DNA of 64,000 nucleotides from the NCBI GenBank assembly GCA_009801085.1, contig VNWV01000010.1, positions 992,001 to 1,056,000 on the forward strand, read 5' to 3'. The position numbers and the translations under genes are program-made. The notes below the pieces were generated by a model. It was not told the DNA's origin and searched no databases. It saw nothing but the letters and a program-made list of their open reading frames with translations. The DNA comes from Lasiodiplodia sp. COLG20. Lineage: Eukaryota > Ascomycota > Dothideomycetes > Botryosphaeriales > Botryosphaeriaceae. Shown here piece after piece: positions 1 through 11,612 of the stretch (position 1 is its first letter; every line of letters begins with the position of its first letter).

Positions 1-52
1 CCCGAAAATCGCAGCGTCGCGGGGTCGAACGAGCCCCACCATAACCACCGCC

Positions 53-1344
53 ATGGCCGACACAATGAGCGCGGAGGCGAAGCTGGCGCTGATCTATGAG
101 AACCTCCAGGAGACGCTGAACCCGGAGATCATGGAGGCGGTGGTCAAGAAGGGAGAGCGGCCGCTCAAGATCTACTGGGGCACTGCGACGACAGGCCGGC
201 CTCATGCTGGGTACTTCGTCCCCCAGATAAAAATCGCCTCGTTTTTGCAAGCGGGCTGCCATGTCAAGATCCTGCTCGCCGACATTCATGCCTTCTTGGA
301 CAACCTCAAGGCGCCCATTGAGCTGGTCAACTACCGCGCCAAGTACTACAAGTATGTCATCACCGAGGCGCTCAAGGCCGTCGGCGTGTCGGTCGACCGC
401 CTCGAGTTCGTGCTCGGCAGCGAGTATCAGAAGAGTCCGGACTACATGATGGACCTGCTGCGCTTGAGCACCATGACGACCGAGCACGACGCAAAGCGCG
501 CTGGTGCCGAGGTCGTCAAGCAGACGGACAACGCGCTGCTCTCCGGTCTGATCTACCCGCTCATGCAGGCCCTCGACGAGCAGTACTTGGACGTCGACGT
601 CCAGTTTGGTGGCGTGGATCAGAGGAAGATTTTCGCGCTGGCGAAGGAGGCGCTACCGAAGCTGGGCTACAAGGAGAGGGCGCATCTGATGAACAAGATG
701 GTTCCCGGCCTGCAGGTAAAGATGACGACCACACGGCGTGCCAGAAATGTGCTTACGCGTTGCAGGGAGACAAAATGTCATCGTCGGACCCCGACTCGAA
801 GATTGACCTGCTCGACAGCCCGGATTTGGTGAAGCGCAAGCTGAAGAAGGCGTTCGCCGAGCCGAAGAAGGTCGAGGGCAACGGCCTGCTCTCATTCGTC
901 GAGTATGTGCTGCTGCCGGCGGGCGCTCTCAATGGCAAGCCCACCTTCACCGTGCAGCGCCGCGAGGGTGAGCCGCTTGTCTACACCGACGCCGAGAAGA
1001 TGAAGGAGGACTACGCCGCCGACATCCTCACCCCGCAGCTGCTCAAGTCGGGCGTCACCGAGGCCATCAGCAATCTGCTCGCCCCCATCCAGGCTGCTTT
1101 CGACGCTTCGCCGGAATGGCAGGAGATCGAGAAGCTGGCCTACCCCCCGGTCGTCGAGGAGAAGAAGAAGAAGGAGAAGAAGGTCAAGAACAAGGGCTCC
1201 CGCTACCCCGGCGGCGCCAAAAATGTGGAGGCTCAACCCGACGGCAGCGTCGAGGGCAAGGATGCCCAGGAGGTCAGCGTGGGCAAGAGCGCGCAGGAGG
1301 CTCTGGAGAAGCTTGATCTGGCCCAGCAAGAGGTCAAGGCATGA
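53..1344 (+). CDS. TYS1: cytosolic tyrosyl-tRNA synthetase (2 exons)
   Basis: Charges tRNA-Tyr with tyrosine in the cytosol. Exons 53-715 and 766-1344 (intron 716-765, phase 0, GTAAAG..TGCAG) give 413 residues. The class I signature appears as GTATTGRPHAGYF near residue 43, and the second ATP-binding motif KMSSS lies just after the intron (GDKMSSSDPDSK). A tyrosine-recognition stretch, QFGGVDQRK, lies near residue 185. The tail is Lys-rich (EEKKKKEKKVKNKG), as in fungal and archaeal-type cytosolic enzymes; there is no EMAPII domain. The ATG at 53 has a good context (CCGCCATGG); another in-frame ATG follows at 65. Length fits the roughly 390-410 residue fungal family. It converges on the phosphohexomutase gene 2.8 kb downstream. 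Confidence 0.95.
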
Positions 1345-4123
1345 TTGTACAATGATACCCGAGTCTGGGGGTGTGTGGAGCGTGCGCATCATCACAGGGC
1401 GTTATTGTTTCGCCAGGTACGATAAAAGCTAAGGCAGGGCAGATCTCTCTTACGTGTTTCGGGAGACTCTCCAAGATTTCAAATTATAGATGTCAGCCAG
1501 AGACATTCAAATTCTTTCCACGTTGAGGCTGAGCAAGTACCCAACCAGGCATTGACGCGCAGGAGAAAGGGAGTTGCAGCGTGATCGCGTTGGGCACCGC
1601 CTGGCGGCACGTCAGGCAGCATCGACGACCGGAATGACCAGATTTGGCGATTTCCATGTGAGGCTCGCATCATGGCAGATCCGGTCCAGACTCCGGGTCC
1701 ACCTCCGAACCCGAGAGAGGGCCGCTCAGCCTCCTCCTGTTGATGCCTGACCATATATTCTGTGATGGAGGGTGCACTCCGCAATTTGCCACCTTCCGCT
1801 TCGGACGTGATTACCAGAAATCCTTCGACGATTGAGCGGTTGAGGTTGAAGGGAGGGGTAACACGCAAGCAGACTACCTCCGAGGCGCGGCTACCCAAAA
1901 CACGGGAAGGCGCTCTCGGTACGTGGCTTGAGAATAAGCGCCGCGTGGAAGAGCACCCGGTCTCCGGATGGAGATGAGGGGGGCAGACGGCGTCGCCGCG
2001 TCCCCCTCGCGCATCTCAGCCTCATATTGGCGGATTAAAAAAAGATCGGTGGGACCCGAGCGAGATGCTAAGACGACATATGAAAGTTCAACGTCGGATT
2101 CGCGGCGCGTGCACCTGCTATCAAGGTAGCACTTGTCTTACATGCTCTTTTCGTCCGATGCGGACTCGGATGCATGTGGTTGTGAGAGAGCGCGTGGAGC
2201 GCGCGTCGGCCAATTTTCATTTTTCGTGGCCGCACCCCCACAGGAATGCGCGCGCCCCGTCTGAGCGTTGGTCCCGATGCTGCCTTTTCCCGGGGGCGAT
2301 CTCTGGGTGAGATCTCGCATGGATTACACACATGCGCGCGCCTATGTGTGTGTGGTGGAGGTGCGTGTGCGGCGTAGGGATAGGTCCAGGATCCCGAGAC
2401 GAGCGGACCCTTTCCCCGTTCCCCGTCTTAAGACCCCCACGCCGGCGCTGTCCCAATCCAGGGAAGCCCCCTCACCCCCCATCTGTGCCATCCATGCCGC
2501 GGGATCTTCCTTGTTACCTCAATTCATGCAGCAAGCGCGGCAAAAAAAAAGCCAACGCTAGGAAGAAGAAATAAAACAACAACACAAAAGGAAAAAAAAA
2601 AATTGAGCAATGCTAACGCCAGCCACGTCCGAGGTCGCGGCACGAGGCACACTCCTCTGCTCACCGTTTTCGAGCAACTGCAGTCGAGCTACCGGTTGGC
2701 GCGCCTACTGCTCTAGCCCCGGTGGTTTCTTTTGGTCGCACGTCACTAGTACCAGTCCTAGGCGAGAGAAACACGCTACTAAAAGAGAGAGTCCCGTTCG
2801 CAAGGGGCGGGAAGGATCCGACTCCGCGCGACTTCGTCAACGCGCGTTACCGTTACTGGTGAACAAGTAGCTTAACGCCGCCGGCGCCGCTAGAAGACCA
2901 GATGCGGGCTAGCGAGCTGGGTAAGACCGGTGTTTTTAGCTTTCTTATCCACTCTTCCCTTTTACTTTTTCGGCGCTGTTGGACCTCCGCGCCCAGGATC
3001 TGCATCTGCTGTCACAGGCGCCGACCGCGTTTCTGCACTCTCTTTTGACTTCATATGATGCTGAGATGATGGTGGCGACGGCCTCGCCGGTGTCGCGTAT
3101 GTCCGGTTCGCACGATCAAAATCTCACTGCCCTTTGGCGTTGGTGTAGCTCTCATCTTTTTTTTTTTTTCTGCTGGGCTGGAGGATTCTATTTCCCGACC
3201 AAGGACTACGGACCAGATTGACGGGGCGAAGAAGGCGGGGCTTTTGCTTTTTTTCTACCTGACTGTTCGAGGATTGGTCCTTATTTTTCTGTCATTTTTT
3301 ATAGTAGTCCTGAATTTCTTATTCCCCCGCCATCGGTTACCATCCTGGTGATCGCCTCTGGCTGGCTCCCACAATATGCCGGTCGATCGAGCACGAGAAG
3401 AAGCTCTCGCTCTTCTTGCCTCACTGCGCCCGCGGAGCAGGGGATGCTTGCTTCGATCGCTGAGCTAAGAAAGGTTATTCTCAATGCCCGCCGAGTCGCT
3501 TGCGTCGGCGGGCCTGAGACAAAGTTCATTTTTCGGCCGGCTGAGGACGACGAGGGGGTGAACCTCGGGTGCGATGTGGAGCAGAAAATGAGGCGAGGTA
3601 AGGCGAAGTAAGGCGAGGTTTCGTCATGAAACCACCGAGCAGGGAACTTGACCTTGCCGGTGGGAAAGCCAATCGATTGGTCACTTGTGCCTTGTAGACA
3701 GTCGAAGAGCACTCCTTGGCACGAAGTCGCGTTTGATGAGAGGTTGATGGGATACTCTGGGGTTATACAAATTCAATACTATAACCGTCTAAGCATTTCT
3801 GTATCTTTTGCTGGGTATTGCGGTCCGGATGAGAAACACAATGTCAAAACAGCTTGCGCTCAAAAGAGAGTCCGTGTAGATAAATGCGACCCACTTCTTT
3901 CTGCCAACTCCGTTCACCTTTTCGATTGCAGCTTTGGAAAGAGACCCAGGGATTTCAGTCACAACCCGAGCTTAGAAAGTTCAGCAACGACTCGAGCTGA
4001 GAACCAAGAGTTTTCTGCGACTCGAGCTTGGAGAGACTCAAAGAGTTCAGCAACGACTCCAGCTTAGAAAGACCCCAAAGGAATCTCGACCACTCGACTC
4101 GAGCTTAGAAAGAGACATCACAC
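1345..4123. other. intergenic region between convergent genes, no gene seen
   Basis: About 2.8 kb between the 3' ends of the synthetase and the phosphohexomutase. Open frames here are short and resemble no family I know. It holds homopolymer runs (poly-A near 2580-2600, poly-T near 3160), a small direct repeat of AGGCGAGGTA-like units at about 3592-3621, and the longer degenerate repeat listed at 3964-4112. Confidence 0.6.
3964..4112. repeat. degenerate minisatellite, 5 copies of a GAGCTTAGAAAG core
   Basis: The core GAGCTTAGAAAG recurs five times with changes, beginning near 3968, 3993, 4023, 4060 and 4101. Copies are 25-41 nt apart and most are preceded by CGACTC. The spacer TTCAGCAACGACTC is also repeated. 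The block sits directly downstream of the stop codon of the minus-strand phosphohexomutase, so it is probably inside that gene's 3' untranslated region. Confidence 0.7.
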
Positions 4124-5881
4124 CTACGCCAACTTCAGTCCGTTCTCCTCCGGCTTGAACCATTCCTTCAGCAAATCCTGGAGAACCTCATTCGCACCCC
4201 TTTGCGCCTCCTCTGAGCTTGCGGCCCGGCACTCGATGTAGAGCTTGATCTTCGGCTCAGTACCCGACCCACGGACCGTGAAGCGTACGTCGCCGTCCAA
4301 CTCGCACGTAATCATCTGGCTGCCCTTGTCGACCGGTAGCGTCGGCACGTTGTCGTTGGTCGCCGAATCGAACCCGACAGTAAGATCGCGCCAGCGCAGG
4401 ATCTTGCGGGACCCCAAATTCTCGGGGTAGGGGTCCGCCAGGGCCCGGATGGCGGCGAAGACGGTGTTGGTCGTGTCGGGAGAGGGCGAGACCAGGTAGG
4501 TGTTGGCGTCTTCGAAGTGGCCGTACTTCTTGTAGAGTGACTGAAGCTGCTGGTAGGGAGTGAGACCCTCGTCCGCCCAGCGGGCGCTGGCCACGAGGAA
4601 GGCGGCAGTTGCGCTGACTGAATCCTTGTCGCGGACGACAGAAGGGATTTCATAGCCCAGAGCCTCCTCATAAGCAAACCGAACGTCGTAGCCATCCTCT
4701 CCGAGGTTGAGTCCGACGTTGCCGAGCCACTTGAAGCCGGTGAGCGTCTCTTCGAATTTGAAGCCTTCGACGTCGGCCATAGTCGAGAGCATGCGGGACG
4801 ACACGGCGGAGGCGAGCATGGCCAGCCTGTCCAGTGGCTTATCCTCGGGGTAGGTCGAGAGAATGTGCGAGGCCAGCAGCACACCGACCTGGTTGCCGGT
4901 GAACTGGTGCCACTTGCCGTCGACCTTTTCGGCAACGGCCAGACGGTCGGCATCCGGGTCGCTCGCGATGATGAGCGTGCTGCCGACTTCGTCCGCCTTC
5001 TTCTGGGCCAGGTCCAGGGCGCCCTTCTCCTCCGGGTTGGGGAACTTGACCGTGGGGAAATCCGGATCCGGCTTCGCCTGGGCCTCGACCACGTGCATCT
5101 TATCCCCGAATCCGAGGTCTTTGACGGCCTGCGTCATGTACGGCAGGCCGACGCCGTGCATGGGCGTGTAGACGAACTTGAGGCTGTCAAACTTGGGCAG
5201 GGGGTCGTCCTCGGGAACGGCCGAGTACCTGACTGCCCTGAAGTAGGCATCTCTGACCAGGCCCAGAGCACCTTCGATCAGCAAGCTCCCCTCGTCGACC
5301 ACAGAGGTGTCCCAGGTGATGGGCTCCAGGTTCTGCTCGATGGCCCTTGCGATGCCGGAGTCGTGGGGAGGGATGATCTGGCAACCGTTGCCCCAGTACA
5401 CCTTGTAGCCGTTGTCCTGGGCCGGGTTGTGGCTCGCAGTGATCATGATGCCGGCAGCGGCGGAGAGTTCGCCGACGCCAAAGGGGACGAGAGGGGTGTG
5501 GACAGTGTCTTCGTACCACCACACGCGGATGCCCTTTGCGACCATGGCGGCGGCCGTCAGCTTGGCGAACTTTTCTGAGTTGTGGCGAGCATCCCTGCCG
5601 ATCACGACGCCGCGATGCTTGACGTCAGGGCACTGTTCCAGGAGGTAGGCGGCGAAACCCTGCGAGGCCTGGATGATGGTCAGGGAGTTCAGGCGCGAGA
5701 AGCCGGCCTGCATCGAGGCACGCAGACCGGCGGTGCCGAAGGCTATGCGCTTCCGCAGGCGCTTCTCGAGCTCCTGCTTGTCGCCGTGGACCAGGAGCTT
5801 GTAAATCTCATCACGTGTCGAGGGATCCTTATCCAGGCGGAGCCACTCCTCGGCGAGCTTCTCTATCGGCGGTTGGGCCAT
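4124..5881 (-). CDS. PRM15: phosphohexomutase, PGM2/phosphoribomutase type
   Basis: A 585-residue alpha-D-phosphohexomutase read in one exon from the ATG at 5881 to TAG at 4124. The active-site serine motif TASHNP is at residues 148-153 (phosphorylated Ser150), followed by QDNGYKVYWGNG. The metal-binding loop reads DPDADR near residue 308, the sugar-binding loop is YEEALGYEI, and the C-terminal phosphate-binding loop is RGSGTEPKIKLYIE. TASHNPAQDNGYKVYW and the length place it with human PGM2 and yeast Pgm3/Prm15, which act mainly on ribose- and deoxyribose-1-phosphate, rather than with the classic glucose enzyme (TASHNPGG). Exact substrate preference is inferred. It is divergent from the desaturase gene 617 bp away. 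Confidence 0.93.
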   Translation of the reverse strand: MAQPPIEKLAEEWLRLDKDPSTRDEIYKLLVHGDKQELEKRLRKRIAFGTAGLRASMQAGFSRLNSLTIIQASQGFAAYLLEQCPDVKHRGVVIGRDARHNSEKFAKLTAAAMVAKGIRVWWYEDTVHTPLVPFGVGELSAAAGIMITASHNPAQDNGYKVYWGNGCQIIPPHDSGIARAIEQNLEPITWDTSVVDEGSLLIEGALGLVRDAYFRAVRYSAVPEDDPLPKFDSLKFVYTPMHGVGLPYMTQAVKDLGFGDKMHVVEAQAKPDPDFPTVKFPNPEEKGALDLAQKKADEVGSTLIIASDPDADRLAVAEKVDGKWHQFTGNQVGVLLASHILSTYPEDKPLDRLAMLASAVSSRMLSTMADVEGFKFEETLTGFKWLGNVGLNLGEDGYDVRFAYEEALGYEIPSVVRDKDSVSATAAFLVASARWADEGLTPYQQLQSLYKKYGHFEDANTYLVSPSPDTTNTVFAAIRALADPYPENLGSRKILRWRDLTVGFDSATNDNVPTLPVDKGSQMITCELDGDVRFTVRGSGTEPKIKLYIECRAASSEEAQRGANEVLQDLLKEWFKPEENGLKLA

Positions 5882-6498
5882 GGCGAGGGGGGAAGTAGAT
5901 GGGATGCCGGATCTCCTCGGGTCGCGCAGCTCTTGCTAAACCCGGAGTGGGGTGGGTAGGTGTGGTGTTTTGTCTGTACCGGCCGCGGGGAAAACGGTGG
6001 GTCCTTGGCCTATCTTCGGCAGGGCACGCTTGGAGCTTTTTGTGGCCCTGGGGCGGTGGATGATGGAGCGATGTCTGCAGTTGTCACCTGCAGCGCTGAA
6101 TAAATAGGCGGCTAGCCATCTTCCCTTGCAATCACGCGAGAGATCGAAACTTCCACGGCGTGCGCTGTGCCCAGTGAGCGTAGCGGGGCCCGCCGATGCT
6201 AGCAGGCGCAACGGGGAATTCTTGGCCGTGTGGGCTGGGCAGCAGACGGAGCCGCAAGCTTGGTGCTTGCGCCACACGCAACGTGGGCACAGCAGTGGAC
6301 AGTCGATCGTTCGCTCGCACTACAATCTCCTGACCGCGTGTCTCAGCTTTGCTGGGCCTTCGTTAATCCGGCCTCTTGCCATCTCCAAGGCCACCGAGCT
6401 CCCCGCAACTTTCTCTCTCCTCCGCACCGCCATGCCCGCCGTCCAGTCGCCCGCCCAGTGATTTTTTTTCCCCCGTCGCCCCGCATTCCTTCGCCGCC
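5882..6498. promoter_or_regulatory. divergent promoter region, phosphohexomutase / desaturase
   Basis: 617 bp separating the start codons of two divergent genes, so it must hold both promoters and 5' leaders. A pyrimidine-rich run precedes the desaturase start. The desaturase frame stays open back to an ATG at 6376, but the ATG at 6499 has the better context (GCCGCCATG) and is followed by the expected N-terminus. No specific operator was identified. Confidence 0.5.
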
Positions 6499-8269
6499 AT
6501 GTCGACGCCCGCACCGACCGCCGCTGCAAGCCGCAAGGACCGCGTCTACACGCGTCCGGAAATCGAGGCGCTGATCGCCGACGGCCGACACATTATCATT
6601 CTCGACGGCAAGGTCCTCAAGTGCGATGCCTGGATGAAGTACCACCCCGGCGGTGATAAGGCAATCAAGCACATGGTCGGAAGAGACGCCACCGACGAAG
6701 TCACCGTGTAAGCTTCCAAATCCGCGGCAATTGGCTCCGCACCGAAGCTTGCTAACCGTGGCCGACACCAGATTGCACTCTCCCGAGGCAAAGCAGCGCA
6801 TGAATGCTTTCCAAATCGGCCGCATCGAGGGCCGCTGGTTCAATTTCGTGCCGCCCATCCAAGGTGGAAAATTTCGGACCAAGGCGGAGCTTGACGCGCT
6901 GAAGCCGCAACCCGCCCACCAGGAGCCTGAATGCGACGATTCGAGCCAGGGAAGCTCCAATGCTTCGCCAATCTTTGAGCCCGCCGACCATGACTCCGTC
7001 AGACGCCGCCGGAACGACAGCACCTTCACTCGCGCTTCTTCGCCGACCTCCGTCTCCTCCGTCGAGCTCGAAGAACCGCGGGAGAAATCCAAAATGTCCT
7101 TCCTCGACATCAAGACGCAGCAGGAAATCTCACTAGACCTGGACAAATACCCGCCGCTGAAGCCGGAGGTGCAGGACGAGATTGTCCGAAAATACCGGGC
7201 CCTGGACGAGCGGATCAAGACCGAAGGTCTGTATCAATGCAGGTACACATCCTACCTGATCGAGCTCTCGCGATACTCGCTTTTCTTCGGTCTGTTTTTC
7301 TTTTTTCTGAAGACCGGTTGGTACTGCACCAGCGCCCTCTTCCTCGGGTGCTTCTGGCACCAGCTCGTCTTTTCTGCCCATGATGCTGGCCACATGGGCA
7401 TCACTCACGACTACCACACGGACTCAGTCATCGGCATTATCATCGCCGACTTCCTCGGCGGACTCAGTCTGGGCTGGTGGAAGCGCAATCATAACGTTCA
7501 CCACATTGTTACGAATCACACAGAACACGACCCCGATATCCAACATCTGCCTTTCTTTGCCATCTCCCACCGTTTCTTTGAGTCTCTCACGTCCACGTAT
7601 TACGACAAGGTGCTGCAGTTTGACGCTGCCGCACGATTTTTCATCAGGTTCCAGGATATGCTCTACTATCCCATCCTCTGCTTCGGCCGCTTCAACCTGT
7701 ACAGGCTGAGCTGGGTGTACCTGCTCAGCAAACAGGCGCCGAGCAGGGGACCTGCGTGGTGGCACAGGTATTTTGAGATTGTCGGTCAGATCTTCTTCTG
7801 GTACTGGTTCGGGTACCAGGTGGTGTACAAGTCAGTCCCGACTGGCTGGGAACGCTTCACCTTCGTCATGATCAGCCACATGGTGACGATGCCTGTGCAC
7901 GTGCAGATCACGCTGTCGCACTTCGCCATGAGCACCGCCGACTTGGGCACTCACGAGAGCTTCCCTCAGAAGATGCTGCGCACCACCATGGACGTCGACT
8001 GCCCCGAGTGGCTCGACTTTTTCCACGGCGGTCTTCAGTTCCAGGCGATTCACCATCTCTACCCCCGTATTCCCCGTCACAACCTGCGCCGCACCCAGCG
8101 TCTTGTTATGGAGTTTTGCGACGAGGTGAATATTCCGTACGGTCTATACGGCTTTGCCGATGGTAATAAGAAGGTGATCGGTCGTCTTGGTGATGTGGCC
8201 AGGCAGGCGACCATTTTGGCAGCGTGCCAGAAGAGCATGGCCGAGCGTGGAGATTACGGCTTACATTGA
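6499..8269 (+). CDS. delta-8 sphingolipid desaturase, cytochrome b5 fusion
   Basis: Introduces the delta-8 double bond into the long-chain base of fungal glucosylceramides; ER membrane. Exons 6499-6707 and 6772-8269 (intron 6708-6771, phase 2, GTAAGC, branch GCTAAC) give 568 residues. The N-terminal cytochrome b5 domain has the haem motif HPGG at 49-52. A Ser/Pro-rich linker of about 80 residues follows (SSQGSSNASP, SPTSVSSVE), then the membrane desaturase domain with three His boxes: HDAGH (273-277), HNVHH (310-314) and QAIHH (494-498). A Gln instead of His opening the third box is the hallmark of b5-fused front-end desaturases. Delta-8 sphingoid specificity is inferred from overall resemblance to fungal enzymes; a fatty-acid front-end desaturase is the alternative. 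Confidence 0.9.
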
Positions 8270-9812
8270 TGATGTACGATTATATTGGATTGTAGAAAAG
8301 CGGAGATAGAAGAAGATACGACGTATAGAAAGTCATGAAATCGCACTTTTACCTTAAGCCTCGTGTATACATGCTGTTGACTCGTCGATTTGGTTTCATG
8401 TACCGAGTGAAGTCTGTCTTTAGCAGCTTTAACATACCCACCATGAGAAAATTGAACTGAAGCACCAGCAGAATTCCCCGCGGGCTGGTCGAGCTGGCAG
8501 GGCTGACAGAGTTGGTGACGCTGGAAGCAAGGGTGATTTGCAGGAACAGACCTCCAGCAGCTCCGGCTCCTCCAGCTCTTCCAGCGCCGTTGTAATATTA
8601 TTTATAATCCTTTCAAAGCTCCTTTGACGTAGTTAAATCGTCTCTTTTTTTTTAAAAAAAAAAAAAGGCGTTGCTTCAAGGCAAGCGTTTAGCTAAATAA
8701 AATACAGGTTATCTAGATTAAAAGAAGCATCAAAAATATGTGCAAGCATGAAGAAGGATCTACGCACTGGATGACAGCTGCACTAGCGATGCTGAAGGCG
8801 CTGGAGGTGCCAACAGTACCGTAGTTGCCAGTTGTCCCGAACATCGGCTCTCCCAAACCACCCTTGCTGCCAGCAGCTAACAGCCGCTCCATCGGCATTG
8901 GGCAGCTGACAGGTATTAGCGCCCAGGAATCTTGCTTGGGTGGCTGCGGCACTGTTTGACCACCCTTGCGACTGAACATCTTTATACGGATGTTGACCTT
9001 GATACTGAGTTGGCCTCTCTCATGGGCTGAGAGAAGACGAGCAAGACAGTATCGGAAGGAGACAGCAGGGAAAGCCGAGTATTCTGAGGCGGCGCGAATG
9101 AGACGAAAGTCTATGCTAGGTGAGCAGATCGAGTAGGTTAAAGGCCACTCACAAGAGTAAACGCGAATGGACTGGCCGCCAAAACGAAGGGTGCTGTTGG
9201 CAGGTACAGTCGCGCAAGGGTGTTTTGCCCTTTCTCTTCAAGGAGCTCAATGCATCATCTGCCGCTTCCTTCAGCACACCAAGCGAAGCGACGCCAGACA
9301 CATGATGGTGTTAGAAAGTTTAATGCTTCTGTCAAACTTTTTGGATTTGTCCTTGAAAGTTAAATATTAAACCCTCTGGATGGAAGTGGCCACTGATTAC
9401 CCTGTTGCGGCTATAGGTTGTTTATAGTTAAGCTTCTAGATATAAGGAAATAAATGTTTAAGGTACGAAAACTTTCACTTTTATAGTTTGAGGAGTCAAC
9501 TTTAGCTTTCAAGCAGTACCTACTTTTAACCTCATATTTGCGCGCGGATATTCACTTTAACTACTAATGTAGCGCTGTTCGTGAACACCAGGGACACAAA
9601 TCAAGTGCGACAGTGACACTCAATACTATATATATAATTTTAGAAGATTTTTGTTGGTATTCAAAATGTCGTAATTTGCTTCGTGATTTTACACATTCGC
9701 TCATGCAAGACAGGTGCTGACGGTTAGCAACACCCCACCGAATTCGGCGATTAAAGAAAGAACAATCTAGCGAGTAAAAATCCACCCTCTACGCCAAAAC
9801 AATGTCATCAAA
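8270..9812. other. AT-rich intergenic island, no gene seen
   Basis: 1.5 kb between convergent genes. AT-rich and TpA-rich compared with the flanks, especially 9360-9780. It has a T9A13 block at 8645-8666 and GCT/AGC-rich patches near 8545-8590 and 8760-8900. Short open frames match nothing I recognise. The composition resembles old repeat-derived DNA, but no transposon protein is readable. Confidence 0.5.
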
Positions 9813-11228
9813 CTACCACGGATATGCCCTGACATCATCCTCCTTTTCCAGGTCCAACCCGTTGGCCAGCTGCTCCTCGTGTCTCTTGTCAAGATATTCG
9901 AGCAGGACCGATTCGTAGCGCTCCTTGCCCTTGTACTGCGAGACCTCGCCGTTCCAGCTGCGGACAGCCGAGGCGAGGCGGCCAGGGACGTAGGGCTCGT
10001 CGCAGATTTCGGTGATGGGGTGGAAGTACGTGCGAATAGTGAAGACGACGCCGCCTGAACGGGGTAATCTGGTTTGCAGTTCAGTATTTTTTTCTTGTTG
10101 GTGTATCACTAGAAGTAGTACGTACCTCCTCAAACTCTGTCTCTCACTCCTAAAATAATGGTGCTTGATTGCCTTGTCCTTCTCGGCGGAGAACCAGCCG
10201 ATGGTGCCCTCCTCACCGTCCTCGGGGCCGATGCTGTGGCTCCAGGCGAGGTCCTCGTCGACCTGGATGAAGTAGTTGTTGCGCACGACGGGGTTCTCGG
10301 GCTTGACGCGGCGGAAGAAGTTCATCATGCCCTTCTCGAGCTTCGTCTTGTACTCGGGCACGCTGCCCGACGTGTGGATCTCGGACAGGGCCATGCCGAG
10401 CTTGTCCTCGAGGCGCCAGAAGCCGGCCAGCAGGATGCAGCCGGCGAGCAGGTAGTACTGGCCGTCGGGCCGCTCGAACATGATGGCCAGGTCGTCCTGG
10501 ACCTGGCGCGCGCACATGACCATCGGGTCCTCCTTGAGCGGCCGCTCGACGATGTTGAGCGACTCGCCCGTCACGAGGTTGTCCATGCCGACGGAAGTCT
10601 TCTTGAACATGGACGGGTACCGCTGCGGCAGGTACGAGCACAGCTCCTCCAGCAGCTCGACGGCGCCGTCGTACGCTTCCGGCGCCGTGTGGTACAGCTT
10701 CGACGCGCGGTCCGAGGCGAGGCGGGCCGCTTTCTTGCCGTGGAACGACAGGTAGTGGTTGTCCAACTCGATCCACTCGTTCCAGTCCATCGTGCGCAGT
10801 CCCATGGTGGTGTTGTACTTGGGTCCGTACCGGAAGGGCCTGTACGGCCGCGGCTTGCTCGTCTCTACTGACCAGTTCGGGTACGGTTCGGCGGCCGGGC
10901 GCTTGAAGTCTGACGGGATCCAGACTGCTTGTGTCAGTCACGTCGTGATAAACTGTGGTTTCGAATCGAACTCACCTCCAGGCGGACGATCGACCTTGAA
11001 CTTGCTCGGTTTCTCAGGATCCGGCGAGCCACGTCTCGACGGCGTCTTGCTGGGCTTGAAGCGGCGAAGGATCAATACCGATGCCCAGATAAACGTTGCG
11101 ACGCCCAGGGCGATGTAGACCAGCGGCCTGGGGTTGTCCATGACGTATTCCTGGAAAGCTTTCGACGCAGCCTGAGCGTGCTGAGAGTTGCACGCTTCTC
11201 TGGCGCGCAACTTGATCGACTCCATCAT
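9813..11228 (-). CDS. DUF3445 protein (haem-dependent oxidative N-demethylase-like), membrane anchored
   Basis: Three exons, 11228-10976, 10924-10126 and 10068-9813, give 435 residues. Introns 10975-10925 and 10125-10069 are GTGAGT..CAG and GTACGT..CAG. Residues about 35-56 form a membrane anchor (LVYIALGVATFIWASVLI). The body carries family features: FRYGPKYNTTMGLRTMDW, a conserved SERQSLRRLPRSGG restored across intron 2, and VFTIRTYFHPI. Related bacterial proteins are haem-dependent oxidative N-demethylases; the fungal substrate is unknown to me. The first ATG of the pair at 11228 was chosen because the TM segment follows and the frame joins exactly at both introns. Transcribed in the same direction as ALG9, 384 bp away. 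Whether the fungal form demethylates anything is inference. Confidence 0.82.
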
Positions 11229-11612
11229 CGCACGGCGGTGACACGGGAACAAGTGCTCGGTGGCGTGGGCTGGGTGGAGGGGGGATGAGAAGGGACAGGA
11301 CTGGAATTGTTTGTCTCTGCAAATCACTACAAGACCGGCAGTGGGTTATCTAGCTAACATTATATGCGTTGAGTGTTGCAGGCCTCTTCCAGGACAGTCG
11401 GCCAACGCCTCGCACGATAATAGCAATTGTTCCCTTAGCCACAGCGATAGCCCGCTGTGGGGTTGGGTTTATCTCTATCCTGGAGGCGGGGTTCTTTTTC
11501 CCGATAAGGGAAAGCGGGCCTCGGCCGGTGACGCGCACAGGGATCGGTCAAGCCTACTTGAACGAAGCCGCCGTCTTTGGGAAAGATTATACACCAGCAG
11601 AGAACCTGAACT
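11229..11612. other. short intergenic region, promoter of the DUF3445 gene
   Basis: 384 bp between the ALG9 stop and the DUF3445 start, both minus strand. No motif or RNA gene recognised. Confidence 0.5.

Noticed and set aside
6376..6498. In-frame upstream ATG that would extend the desaturase by 41 residues
   Set aside because: The extension is Pro/Ser-rich leader-like sequence with poor start context; the ATG at 6499 has a good context and directly precedes the cytochrome b5 domain.
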